Part shown: positions 23,820 through 40,574 of the stretch, in pieces
Numbering within the stretch: the first letter of the stretch is position 1
Layout of the letters: the number at the start of each line of letters is the position of its first letter
Source: Boswellia sacra
Taxonomy: Eukaryota; Streptophyta; Magnoliopsida; Sapindales; Burseraceae
DNA length: 64,000 nt
NCBI GenBank assembly: GCA_013180625.2
Contig: SNVD02014754.1
Coordinates: forward strand, 310,001 to 374,000
Reading direction: 5' to 3'
Position numbers and translations under genes: made by a program
The notes under the pieces: model-generated
The model's input: the letters and a program-made list of their open reading frames with translations, nothing else
Databases searched by the model: none
What the model was told of the DNA's origin: nothing

Positions 23820-26800
23820 TTAGGCCATTGATAGCCTTCGTTTGAAGCTTGTTCGGAGGCTGGTTGAGTTTGATCTCTGTTGTTGGTCACCTGTTTCATC
23901 TGCATCGACTTTTGAGTGGAATGAGTGCTTGATCTTCCTCCAACCTGAACTCCAACCTGATATGATCTTCTGCTTGTTGCTTAGTTTCTCATACTCTCGC
24001 TGCAGCTCTGAATAGTCATCTTGTAGCTCTTCCATTCTTGTCTTTACAATATCAAGTTCTGTTTTGAGGTTCTTGATCTCTGTACTTGTGGATGACCGGG
24101 TTTCATCCTGTTCAGAATTTTCTCCTCTTGGTGCTGTTTCTTTCCCTTGCATTGCTGTCCTCATCTTTACTTGCTCTGAAAATAGCACCTGCATAAGCAT
24201 GACATATAGTTAGTGCTAAGCACTTGGTCTATTTCTACGGTGACTGGGTGTGGTTTTGGCAATTGCTGAGCTATATGGATCTGCTCTTTGTTTTATGGTA
24301 TCTTATATCTTACTTGCTTTAGCGGGATCTACTTTCTAGATAAATCATATATCTTGGGAGTTAACTGACAGTAACATCCATGCTTTGCTATCTGGAAACT
24401 GCTAGGATAATTTCAAAATTTTGCTGGAGAGAGTCTTTGATAATATGGAAGAGACGTTTCAGATGAATATCAGAACTAATAGAATCTGTGTGTATTTTCT
24501 GTTACATCAAGGGGGTTGAATAAATCTTTTCCTAAGTGAGTTGTCATAAGAAAATTTTGAATATATGTATGTATGTATTTCTACAATTCATGTGTAAGTT
24601 TCAGCTATATAAGTTCTACGGGTTACCTGGACAACTGTTCTTAGAGGCAATCGATCATTTTGTGCAGCATGTGTGCATGCATCAAGTGACAGTTTCTCGC
24701 AGTTCATTAATTTGCACAGCCTTCTCCGGTCATGTTCAGGTAGAGAAGGATGAGACTGAAAAAAGATATTGGATTTGTTAGGTTTCAAAAATTGAGATAA
24801 TTATGGATTTTGAAAGAAAGAAAGGAAAACTTGTAGAGAACCTTGAGATAGGTATCTATGGCTCTATAGAGACCATCATGACATGTTCGAGCATTTTCTG
24901 GTAAGGATTCAGCCAGAACTTGAAACTTTGTGATGGTGAGATTTGGGTCCCTGGAAACCTCAGCAAGGTAATTGTCTAAGAGCTTACTTACATTAGTTTT
25001 TCTGAATTTTTGCTGCACTTGCTGCTGTTGTTGTTCATGCATCAAGAAGTATTCCACAATCCTCTGCACGACATCAGTATTGTGCATTGTGTGTTCATCT
25101 TGTGAACTGTACCATGTTGAAGATGAACAAGATTGCAAATTAGTTAATTGATCATGCTGAAACTTAATCAGAGTTTCCTATTTGGGTTTGTTATTCCATG
25201 TCAAATTACTTAGAATTAAATTGGGTAGATTACTCACTTTACTAGTTTCCCATGGTCGTCATTTTTATAATTGGGAATCAAAAGATCGTTGACATTGGCA
25301 TCTTCCAACATTATTCCCACTCTCTTCTCAAGCTCTGAAATTAAAGCTGGTGATACAGAATATACCATTGCCATCTTCAGCATCTGCAGGAAGAACTTAC
25401 AAGAAACTGCTTCTTCTTCAGGAGGAAGTATACTTACTAGCCGTTCAATAATTGATCTTTGCTCCTTATGTGCAATGCCTCCTTCTTCCTGCCCTGTGTT
25501 CAAAATACTAAACTGCAGCTCATTCTTTCCGTACCCATATCCTCTCAGTCCTTCTAACTCTTCATCCATGCCTGGCAATGATTTCTTCGCATAATGCATG
25601 ATGCATTTTCCTATCACCTCAGGTTTTACTCCTTTTGCCTTTATTGTTGTTATAATCCTGGTGAAATGATCAATCCTTAGGATACCCATGTCATCAAACC
25701 ACCAGCCTTCTTCATTAACTGTATCTCCAGTTATTGACTTTTCTCTAGAAGCCTTCCAAGCAATTGAATCACAGCATCTTCTTACAATTTGAAGGTTTTC
25801 AGCGCATGGAGATAAAGTTTCGCAAGTTTTGAGGACAATAATAGTTTCTTTCCATGAGGAAAGGATAACCAATGTGAGGAAGGATTCTGTTTTGGAAATG
25901 AGATTTCCGTCTTCATATTCTTCACTCATATCTAAAAATTCAGCTGCACATCTCAGTGGAGCAATGTTTTCAGGGTTGAAGTCTATTGGGAGACCATAAC
26001 AGAATTTCAGAATGATCTCAAAAGTTTCTGGTCCTCCAGGGAAGTTTTCAAGCTTGAGATCATACCCAAAATTTGAGATTGATGGCTGAAGTCCCAATCG
26101 CCCTATGTACCCACATTTTGACACCAAGGGATACTGCTTCAAAAAAATTATATGAGATTTCAGATTACTGAATTCTTGTAAATATGGAATTCGGCACCCT
26201 TTAAGAATTTCATTACATCTTGCAAATATTTAAAAGTTCTGTATCTTAGGATTGAAGACGAAATAACAGTTTGTACCAACCACTGATTGTCAAAGGTTAA
26301 TGTAAATAAGTGTAGAATAAGTTGAATTCACCTAAAGTTAACTTGTAGTAGGATGAAAACTAAAGGTCAAGTTTTCACTAATTTGAATTCAACATTGAAT
26401 GTTATTGCCCGAACAATTTTTATTAGGAATTTCATCTGATTGATATGAAATTATGAATAATGTTGATCTATTAATTCTAGTAGGGTTATGATTCCCTATG
26501 CCCCCTTTGTAGTTGAGAACAATAGCAAATGGTATCGGATTCATACTTTCACAACATCACAAAGAAAAGTTGATTTTTTGAGGTGAAAACAAAGGGGAGT
26601 CTTATAAAACTTACTGTGTTCATGCATCCTAGAACAATATTATGATATCTGACTTGCAGAAAACAATTATGCTTACAGTTGGAGCATCCTGATAAAATAC
26701 AAGATTACGAAACAATAATTGCTTCTTGTATGTCATCTGTTTCATGTTGTAACAAGTATTTGTAGTAAAGTTACCAATTTGTCCACATGAATTGAAGTTA

Positions 26801-27391
26801 TGCAGTGTCATCAACTAGCAGGATATGATGGTAGAACAATAGAAGGAGACATACAGAAGTAAGTTTATGTATTTCTTTAATTTTCTAAATGCTAGACATC
26901 AATTTAGTTTTCTTTAGCTCGTCAAATGATTCAAGGTAGTGAATCTGGTATGCAGTATATATATTGAGCCCATACCTCTTGTTTTTAATTTTTACCTTGT
27001 GAACATTAAAAGTAACATCTTGAACTTGAATTGATAGATCTGTTGGGATTTGAGAAGTGACAAACCTGCATGAACCCAGTGAAGGATAAAGAACATAGGA
27101 AACACGAGATGATAGGCAGATGATAAGTGCTTAAAACAAAGATGGAATCAAGGAAAATTATAATATGGATAAATATTCTTGAGTTCTTGAGTTGTATTAT
27201 ATCAGTTTGGCAGGTTGAGTAGTACATAACACATTCATTTTGTACCATGAGTGTTCTTTTTTCTCGAAGCTATCGGCTATAGTGACGAGTCTGCTGGGAA
27301 CTACAATACTTTGTTCGTAAGCTTGATCAGTGCCATCTGAATCACTACTAGTGCCTCGTGGGTGAGCTGCCGCTGGAAGAGAAGACTTCAT
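23820..27391 (-). CDS. DOT3: BTB/POZ-NPH3 protein, DOT3-like
   Basis: Probable substrate adaptor for CUL3 ubiquitin ligase. Arabidopsis DOT3 (At5g10250) is needed for normal vein pattern and shoot/root growth. Six exons (minus): 27391-27246, 27065-26996, 26133-25238, 25106-24842, 24755-24627 and 24188-23820. They total 1875 nt, or 624 residues, close to the family. The BTB domain spans about residues 55-155 (PTDLSIQVQDVTFNVHKYPL). The NPH3 domain runs from about 215 to 485, with AVSCKFFLQMLKMAMVYSVS, EKRVGIMLEDANVNDLLIPN, the conserved LYRAIDTYLK tyrosine motif and DRRRLCKLMNCEKLSLDAC. A C-terminal coiled coil (ELDIVKTRMEELQDDYSELQ) precedes a basic tail, TSLRTSFKRRLSMA. The exon-3 donor has two candidates; GTGAGT at 25237 keeps the frame. 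The long match to DOT3 recalled from memory, including the KSSLP-type start, makes the assignment firm. Confidence 0.92.
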
Positions 27392-31507
<4,116 letters not shown>

Positions 31508-32656
31508 AGAAATGTACTTGGAAGGAAAAAATAGAAAAAAGTGAGAATTTTGAACCACCCAACACTCAAAAGAGAATTCAACTTACAGCACTGATGACTA
31601 TTTTTAGGTCAAAAAATTAAAAGGTTGTTTTAAGTTGCGGCGGCTTCAATGCTATTTGTTCAATATACTATCAAAGTTTTGAGTGTTTAGGTAGCAATTG
31701 GTGGCTCTTCCTCTGTTCTAGAATACTAAAATATACAGTTTGGATATTTTCTTTTCTGTTAGTTCTTTTTTCCTGCTTTCTTCATAGAAACCTTAAAACT
31801 TTTGTAACTGATTCGTAAGCTGGGTTCAGAAATTCTTTGGTCCAGAAAGATTTTCATTTTTTTAGATTCCCATTAACTGTGAATTTGGGTTACTTACTGC
31901 GACCATGACTCTTAAGCTGGGTTCGAAATTTTGCTTTTGGGTGTCGATTATGCCACATCTTATAAACTATATATACAAACTTACTCATATAATCGTATAA
32001 ACTGATTATGTCATGATTTGATTAAACAAGTGAATTTCAAACTTTATTTATATTAATTAATATAAATCATGAGACAATAATTCAATAATACTATATAATT
32101 TTATATGAATAGTTTTACGAGTAACACCACTTTATATATTATATAAAAAGCATTAGATGAATGGGTTCACAGTTTCAAGTGGGGTCTAGTGTATGTGGAC
32201 GAATTCGAATCACTAAGTTATAACTTTGATATCATATTAAGAAATCATTTTAACTTACACCAACATTAATATTTAACCTTAACCTTTAATAATTTCGTAG
32301 GGTTAGCAAGGTGCTTGAAATGCAATAGAGGAGCTGTTATTGCCAGAGTTTTTTACGAAAAGTTTTAAAATCTTATAATTCAACATCGGAGAGAAACTGC
32401 AGTAGCAATCAATGAATCTCTGACAGCGACATCTTCCTCTGAAATGGTAGGAAGCATTTTTTGTTGCATAAACCATAAACTAAACCAGAATTGTGAATGT
32501 TATGTACAAAGGACGCCTAAAAGATAATAACATTGCATAACTCACTACAGAAAAAAGGAACTCAAGCAGCAGGTTGTTCAGAAAACTTCAAAAGAGGCAG
32601 TTCAAGTATGAAATACAAGTTTGGGGAGTCAAAGCAATTAAAGATGGCCAAAGCCA
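31508..32656. other. Convergent 3' region between RABH1-like and unknown gene
   Basis: This holds the 3' UTR of the RABH1-like gene on the left and probably that of the minus-strand unknown gene on the right (32460-32656). The middle is AT-rich with no coding signal. Confidence 0.5.
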
Positions 32657-32696
32657 TCACCATTCTGTCGAACTCTCAGAGTCAGATAAATCAATA

Positions 32697-35600
32697 CTAG
32701 GGTCCCCAAACTTGACCTGAAACCAGAGAGAGAAAAACTTGGTTAATTCAGCTATTTAAAGGGAATGAAAATACAAATTTGACTAGTGTCTTCCAATACT
32801 AAGAAACCTTTAAAATTTCATGTTACAATGATGCCCATTGTTCCGAGATAAACCAATAACTTGCCAAAAAAATAATAATAAATAAATAACAGAAAAACTT
32901 TCTCAAAAGCAATGCATAATTTAAAGTTGTACATCTAGCAGAGAAGCTTGCTCATGTACACCTCAGTTCAACCAAGAACAAAAAAATCAAGTTCATAATT
33001 CGGTATATTGCTTTATAACTTACACAAAGTGACATGAGTTCCACATTGAATTTAAAATAAACCTTAACCTGCTGTTGGGTTATTTGAAGGTGTTAAATGG
33101 GCATTTCAAGGCAAGTCAGACACAGAATTATATGTTAAAAGATGTACTTCTCAGATAATTCAAAGCTATGTTCAATTTGCAAGGGAATACTGAGCTTACA
33201 ATATAGAGAAGAGGAGGACAACTTTTCTTGAATCAAATGAGGCAGCACGTCTATATCTTCTCCACCTGTTAGCTGGTACCTCATGAATCCTCTCGGTTGG
33301 CGATTTATCTGTCAACACAAATTGTCATATAATTAGGTTGTAAATTCAGATTAATTGGCGGAAGTTGTAAAGCAGTAAAGGGCACTAAGTATGCAACATA
33401 TTTGTCACTTTAGGCAATTGTGCAAGAATGTTTCGAAGTAACAGTATAAAAAGCCAACACAAGTAAAATCAAGGGCAAGAGAAAGGGTAGCCAGCAATCT
33501 TGAAAGAAATTCCAGGAACAGATAGCGCAAATTGCCATAGGCATACATGCTAGATGACTGACATGCTAAAATGGCAATTACATCAGGAAGCATGCTGTAA
33601 GTTACAATTTGAATCCAGCAAAATTGCCTTGGTTTGCAAAGGGACAAGGATGGTTTTTGTAAGTCTAATCATCAATTTTTTTGAGGTTCACGATTGAGTC
33701 TGCATTTAACTATGTAAAAGTAATGACCTCAGGCCTGTTGCCTTTTTGACCATGTCCATATGGTGCATCAGCACCTCACTAGATTATAAATGTCATGTAA
33801 AGTTCTTCCCCCATATATGATCATGCAGTTGAGAAGTCATACGAGGTTTTAGATTTTATGCTTAAAAGCTGTCTAAGCCATAATAAACAAAAAATTGCAA
33901 GAACTTCCCACCTATATTTAAGCTTGCCTGCCTCTGCAACACCTTTTGCATATGCTGTTAGCCATCAAGTAACTACAATTAGAAGAAGTAGGAGAAGAAG
34001 AAGAAGAAGAAGCTTATTGCAATTAAGCCAAATAAGCAATTGCTTGATCAATTATGATAATTCCAAATTCTTCCAGACTATATCTGAGGCCTGCTCTTAC
34101 TATTCTCCATTTGATTTAAGAAGATTAATTTTAAGTCAATGTAATATACCAGACAATGGAGAAAAGACTTACATTTACCATGCCCTCGCTTTTAATACTA
34201 CCAACAATGTCATCATTGGGCTTAAGTGCTTCCAAGTTCTCTTTCCCAATATTAATATCCACAATACAAGATGGATAAGCATCTGCACTCTTCATCTGTA
34301 GATCAATGCAGTTCTGGCAATCCAGTTGATCATCCAAGCACATCTGACTTTTAGTTGGAAAAGGAACTTCAACAAAACTCAAAAAAGTTAACTGTGATGT
34401 ACACTGTGGACTGGCATCGACTTCCTCAGGTAACACTGAAATGCCATAGACATCTTGAACCTGCACATACAATGACCAATCTGAAGATTTTAATTCAGGC
34501 AAGGAAACAAAAGGCCAAGTCAACTTGAGACAACAATTTTTTAATTGGAGATTTTTGTCTACGAAAGTTAACTTTGAAAATGACAAATTAGTACCGACGG
34601 CTCAACGAGAAAAAGTAGAGCTGGTTGGGAGAAGGTTCTGAGAGATCATGGAAAATCACTTTTGAGCTTTTGGAAGTTAAAAATGACAGGAATTGGACTA
34701 AAGCGAAAACAAGAGACTGATCTCAAGCAGTAGATAATTTAGTTCATGAGCCTTCGGAAAACAACCTATATTAGGGGGCAATGAACATTGTTCTAGTGCT
34801 ATTGCAGGGGTATGCCATTCCTTAGCAGACTGCAACTACAAGTTCCTTAATAACTTGAGTTTCCATGGAGAAAAATAAAATAATTAAAAAGATGGGGTTG
34901 TTGCTCCAATGAAATTGTATGAAGCATAAGTATGAATTCTCTTTCAAGGTAAGAGGATCTAATATTATTAAAGAAAGAAGTAAAGCACAGAAAGAAGTAA
35001 AGCACAGAAGATTAAAATGAACTTACATGTGAACTGTGATAGGGGCACTTTTCTCTCACTGGAAACGTAGCCTCTTCGATAAGAATGGGCAAAACATCTG
35101 AAATTTCGGGTCAATGAGAATCCATTAGACATAGTAATACTAGAAAGTAAATTGAATTACATAATTCACTTAATTTAAGCATTATTACCCAGAGAACAAT
35201 GATGATTGACCTCATCAAAACTTGGCTTTAGTAACTGGAAGCATGAACAGCTGACAGGTGGACTGCTATTTGAGTCCATATATCCTGAGAAGTATGGTTT
35301 TTTTTCCTGAAATTGATTTATGTTTTAACTTCAGCATTCAAAACAATGGTACAACATATCCCACCATGGTTATGTACAACTCGCACACAATCGCATGACA
35401 GTGCAATTGCTCCTCGGAAAATTTAATGATAGTCATGTAAATAAATGAGTTTAATGCAAAACCTCAAAAAGATTGATCCACCTATCATTCAAAGTTCCTC
35501 TTTCATCAATATTCTTAAAATGGTGAAACAATAGCAGACTCATAAGAAAAATAATGAATAAGGGCATAGAAAGAGAATAAAAAGATTCCAAATTTGAAAA

Positions 35601-36807
35601 AGGAGCATGAGCCTAGAGTCTGTTGCTCTTACCAGTGTGAATCAATCTTTACAGAGTTGCTTTCTAGTAGTGTCTGGATACAAAGTTGCTCCAACTCTTG
35701 TCAAAGCTGATTTCAGGAAAATGAAAAAAGGAAAATAAAATTAGTAGTAGAGGAAATATTGCTTACAGTAGCAATTAAAGCTTGAAATATTAAAACACTA
35801 AAAATTTTCCCTCCATTACTAGACAAAACGAAATGATATCTTTGATGCTCGATTTCAAAATTGTTGTTACAGTTCCGAGATCATTTCAATTTGCAGAAAG
35901 TAAACTTCATGTGTCAGCTGAAAAGTTCAAGACGGCTTTCACATCCCCAACAAAGAAATATTCAGTACAAGAGTTTTCAAGAAGTAAGAGTGTGCACACC
36001 ATAAAAGCTTAAAAACAAAACACAAAAAAATATATAAATAGCTAAAACAAATCTCCTTTTTTTTTTAAATCTTTCTATTTTCTGAATGAAGTTGAGGTCA
36101 TTCGGAAGACACATATATCCAGCACTTAAAAAAATCCCGAAAATAAACACACTCATCAATGAGTCAGTTGCTGAGAAAAAAAAAGTGCGGAATCTCGTAT
36201 TCCATCCTTTCAATCTCCACATTTTCTCAGCAACCAAACAAATCACTCGCACGAACACAAAAGATCTGAAGTTAAACCACAAGGAATTGCAAAAGCCACG
36301 AAAAAACCGAAGAATTATACAGAAAATTACTCCCCACAGAACAAATAAGAGAAAAGAAAAAACCGAAAGCGGATGCGGAAGTTGTAAATGAAGCAGCATC
36401 AGCAACAGCAAGTGAATCTCGAAATTCTATGCTTTGAAACTCTCTCAGCAACCAAACAGAACATACACGCAAATGATCCAAAGCAAAAATTTAGCGAAAA
36501 AACCGAGGAGATTTACCGAAAATCAGTCTGAGGAAAAAGAAGAGAGAAGCAGAAGCAGAGAAAGGAAGTTAAAAATGAAACAGCAAGCAAATCTCGTAAC
36601 ATTTCCACGGTTTGAAACTCCACATTATCTCAGCAACCAAACAGAAGACATACAGAGAAATTATCTGAAGCTAAAAGCGGAAGGAAATACGAAAATAAAT
36701 GAAGTATTAAACAGAAAAGAAAAGAAGAAGAGAAAAGCCCAAGCAGAAGAGTTAGAGAGAGTGAAAAAAGAAAGAATTATCACCTCATCGGTTGAGGTGG
36801 CAGCCAT
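32697..36807 (-). CDS. Unrecognised plant protein, ~207 residues, six exons
   Basis: I do not recognise the family. Exons (minus): 36807-36784, 35306-35189, 35097-35027, 34460-34179, 33308-33200, and a last one starting at 32716. GT-AG signals and phases agree for the first five. The peptide opens MAATSTDEEKKPYFSGYMD. It contains several Cys residues (SCSCFQLLKP; CLDDQLDCQNC), no membrane span or signal peptide, and a conserved-looking block INRQPRGFMRYQLTGGEDID then VLPHLIQEKLSSSSLY. Spliced as drawn, the last exon ends after CQVWGP at 32697. In another phase the same exon reads VKFGDPSIDLSDSESSTEW to a stop at 32657, which looks more protein-like, so a small exon may be missing and the C-terminus is uncertain. 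By gene order it should be the counterpart of Arabidopsis At5g64980. Intron 1 is 1.5 kb and repeat-rich. Confidence 0.7.
33978..34011. repeat. AGA-rich microsatellite in intron 4 of the unknown gene
   Basis: A run of AGA/GAA triplets with two interruptions lies in intronic sequence. Confidence 0.85.
36191..36680. repeat. Three degenerate tandem units in intron 1 of the unknown gene
   Basis: A module with AATCTCG, then TTTGAAACTC- or TTTCAATCTC-like sequence, then CTCAGCAACCAAACA occurs at about 36191, 36416 and 36591. In between are GAAAAAACCGA-type words and (GA)AAGCAG-type words. Spacing is about 225 and 175 bp, so the copies are diverged and unequal. They sit just downstream of the first exon on the minus strand. 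Confidence 0.75.
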
Positions 36808-39800
36808 TGGCGGAGAATGAGTGTAGCGTGGTGGAGTGGAGTGTAGTATATAGGAGAGAAAGAGGAGAGAGAAACTTGAAAAACAAAAACTTGAAGACTT
36901 ACTGACGTGGCATAAAAGCTCCTGACCAGGACAATCACGGCACGGACAAATCTTCCTCCGATTTTTGGTCTTCCAATTCCCGTTTTACCCTTCACGTTCT
37001 TTTCTTTTTTCTTTTATCTATTTGTGATTTTATTTTATTTTTTCTTTGTGGAAACATAAGATGCCATTTAATAATATTTTTTTTAAATAACAATTCTCAT
37101 ATTATTAATATTTTTAAATTTCTTTTTATGATTTTATTACTAAAAACTTGAAATTAAGAGGGAGGAAGGGAAGGGCAAGGGAGGAAATGAGAGGGAGAGG
37201 GAATCAAAGGAGATTTTGTCCATTTGTCGGGATTAGATGCATGTGAAGGCTAAAATCAAAAGTGACAGAAAAATGGAGACAAAGGTCAATCAATTTGCAG
37301 TCACGGGTGCACATTACATAACTATTCTTCTTCTTTCTTCTAAGTATTCACAACATCAACATCAACACACTTCCACACCCTGATAGACCGACGATGACTT
37401 GTCACTCTTCTTACCCTTCTTCAACCTGCTTTATTTTTTGTGAATCTTTTACAAATTTGGAGTTTGGAGGCTGCATTTGCATCTCCTTAATTTCTCCTCA
37501 CTTCATTTATGTTTATATTTTGAATTATTTTCCAATGTCTCCCTTGATACCATTTTTTTTTAAATCCCGACTCCCGCACCAAATTAGATTATTTATATTC
37601 GTATCGATCAGGCTCTAACTGAAAGATCAGTCAAATTAGAGATACGCGAATCTAAGACCTTAATGTATATTTGAGTGCACCCGGTCTAGACCTCTTAACT
37701 AAGGGCTACCCCTTGAGATATCCCTTTAATGCAATTTCAAGTATTTCATTCATCTCTTACGAATCCTTAACCAAAAATCAACTATTTATCTGGTTGGGTT
37801 GATAATTTTGCTAACCTCTCGTATTATTACTATTTAACTATTTCATTTCACAAAATAAAATAAAAAGTTTATCAATATGATAATCTTGAAAAATCAACCT
37901 AATTATTGACCTTTTCTTTTTAAATTAGCAAAATTGTCCAAATTATAGGTGAGAAAGTTGATTTTTCATTTGAAGGTCAACTGAGGTCAACGAAACTACC
38001 TGATTTTAAAATCAACATTAGATGATCTTTTCGTTGTTAAAAATCTCTAATAGTAACTTGTCTATCAGAAAGATGAAGATAATTGTTGCCAAGATTTAAA
38101 GTAAGATGACAGTTTAATAAGTGATAATTTAAAATAGAAAAAGTATGTATTTAAAAGGTGTGTTGTGTGTTACAGAATGAAGCAGCAGAAGACACTGTGG
38201 AGCAAGTAAAAGGACGGACGAGATATCAAAGTTGCGAAAGGGGAAGATAGATCTTGATCATCCACCTAACTTTATGTTTAATACGCACAAATTATATAAT
38301 AGTAAAGGCAACAACAGACAGAGTATATTAAATCTATCAGTCAGTACATCCACATCCTCAGCCCCAGGTGCTCTGTCCGGTCATGTGTGAGTTGCATGCC
38401 AAATCTTTGCCACAAAACAAACTGCTGGAACTTGACAAGATGCTTCAATTTCAACTAAGCCTAAGCTAAGCTCAACCCTCTTCCCCAATTGGGTTTTCTT
38501 GGACTTTACCAATTCCTTCTTCCCAGCCCAATACTGTCCTTTTAACTTTAGGCCCATGCCCAACTTCAATATCAAATTCTGAAAACGATACTTATCTCAG
38601 GTGACATTTTTCTCTAACTCTAAAACATGTTTCATTGGTATTTTGAAAGTTTTAATTTATGTTAATTTAGAAATTTCAAATAGAGGGAATAATAAATGAT
38701 ATTTTCTAAATACTAACTTATTAATAAAACAGAAATAACTAATATGTAATCATGTAACTATATCACATTATATTGATATGATACAACGGATGTATCCTAA
38801 ACTTTCTTTTGAAATATAATTAATTTTAGATTTCATATTTAAAAACAAACAATACCTTAGAATTATGAAACTCGTATATCCTATATCTCATATTCATATA
38901 ATTAAGATAATTGATCATATCGATTTCTTTTTATTCTTTTACAAATTTCTTACATTGTTTGTAACTGGCTTAAAATTCTCTTCGAATTGTGGTCAATAAT
39001 GAGGCAGAATATAATGGGCACAATAATGGGATGCTAGGAGAACAGAGAACATATTCTATGGCCTAATTGAACCAGCTGGTATGACCATGATTCTTTATCG
39101 TGATAGACCATAATAACTCAACTTGAATAAACAATATAAAATACAAATATGATATCCCTCTATTGATATTTCATAAGAACTCTAAATTTCAACAAGTCAA
39201 AGGCAGTCAAATCCAACCACTCTCACCACTACTAAAAGCATAAAGGTGAAAGTTTAAGATTCCATGAAAAGGTTCTTTTATGTGTAGCAATGTTATAAAC
39301 ATGTTCATAAACTTAGTGCAAATGTGGCTAAATTCAACTGTAAAGTTTTATTAAAAAATGTAAAATGACCCATAAACAACATCAACCATGTCAATCTCAA
39401 GACCTACCTACCTACCTACCATCACTAGGATAAACACTTCCTATATGATATTTATATACTAAATCGAAATCTTTTATCATCCTTTATTATAGATGTTATA
39501 TTTGATATTAAAAAATTTGGGAAAAATGAAAAGGTAAATGTTTAGAGTTGGTAGAACTATTATGAATTCTTCTATTGTCTAATAACCTTAAAAAAAAAAA
39601 ATCAAAATATGAAATTTACTCTTAGTTTCTTAAATACAAATACAGGTAACTCTATAAATCTACTCGATATAGTGCTAATAATTAGTTTAGATATACAATA
39701 GAGCAATGCTACACCCACAACCACTTACAATCAACTTTTTTTACAATTTTGAGTTGGCAAAAATCCACTGGAGAATGAAAAAATAAAAACTTTAATAGAA

Positions 39801-40574
39801 TTTCACCAACTCAATTTATAAAGGAAGATGGTTGTAAGTAGATTATAGATATAGTATTATTATATATAATAAACAGTAGTTACTTAAATTGTCACATTAA
39901 ATTATATTTGAATTGTAAGTTTATCATTATTTATACAATAATATTAGGAAATTTAATAAACTATCTAAATGTCAAGTATGTTTATTTGAAAACATAGAAA
40001 TATTTTTGCTTGACAACTCAACTATTAATCGGAGAATTAAAAAAAAAAAAGAATTTTTGTTAAAATTCAAAATGGCTCATATAATTTGGCATTTTCCCTA
40101 CTAAGGAACAAAATCATGTAGTTGGGAACCAAACGTGAGAATGTAATGTATGTCACATCCTTTAACGGAGTTCGAGTTTAATCAAATCAGAGAAAGAGAA
40201 CAAAAAACTGTTGCCAATTTTGCCAGTGTTGTGACTGCACAGGCGGAAGTTAAAAAAAAGCAAAGAAAACAAAATACTCGGAGTCGTTGCGTTGCGGCGA
40301 TCAAACCAAAGCAATAACAAGAACAAGAACTAGAAGGAGAAGGAGAAGGAAGGAAGCAGCATATGAAAGCATCTCCCAAAATTCCCTTCTGTCACCCTCA
40401 CGAATTGTAATCAATTAATTCGATTCTCTCTTCATCTTCACGTCTCTTCTCTTCCCCATTTACTACAAAACCCTTCTCTTCTCTTAACTTCCTGTAATGT
40501 TGTAATGTGATGTTGTTAATGCTACGACAACAACTACTTCAACTTCAACTTCTCGCCACCTACCACCACCAACA
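36808..40574. other. Intergenic: divergent spacer between unknown gene and BTL3-like gene
   Basis: About 3.8 kb, AT-rich. Apart from a fold-back element at about 39702-39864 I see no gene. A 64-codon minus-strand frame at 38381-38575 (Lys/Gly/Leu-rich) matches nothing I know and has no supporting signals. Pyrimidine-rich sequence at 40410-40570 is probably the 5' leader of the carrier gene. Confidence 0.5.
39702..39864. mobile_element. Small fold-back MITE
   Basis: The left end AGCAATGCTACACCCACAAC followed by CACTTACAA pairs imperfectly with the right end, whose reverse complement reads AATAATACTATATCTATAAT followed by CTACTTACAAC. Inside, GAGTTGGCAAAAATCC and GGATTT-type words mirror the inverted GAGTTGGTGAAATTC. 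The element is about 160 bp and non-coding. The target duplication is unclear. Confidence 0.55.

Noticed and set aside
35641..35690. Possible coding exon of the unknown gene between exons 1 and 2
   Set aside because: It has acceptor- and donor-like borders, but every phase meets a stop. Exon 1 splices directly and in frame to 35306, so it is not needed.
36434..36820. 128-codon Lys/Glu-rich plus-strand frame
   Set aside because: It is antisense to the first exon, leader and intron-1 repeats of the unknown minus-strand gene. Its charge reflects AGA/GAA-rich DNA.
38381..38575. 64-codon minus-strand frame as a small gene
   Set aside because: No recognisable motif, no promoter or splice context, and typical chance length for this composition.
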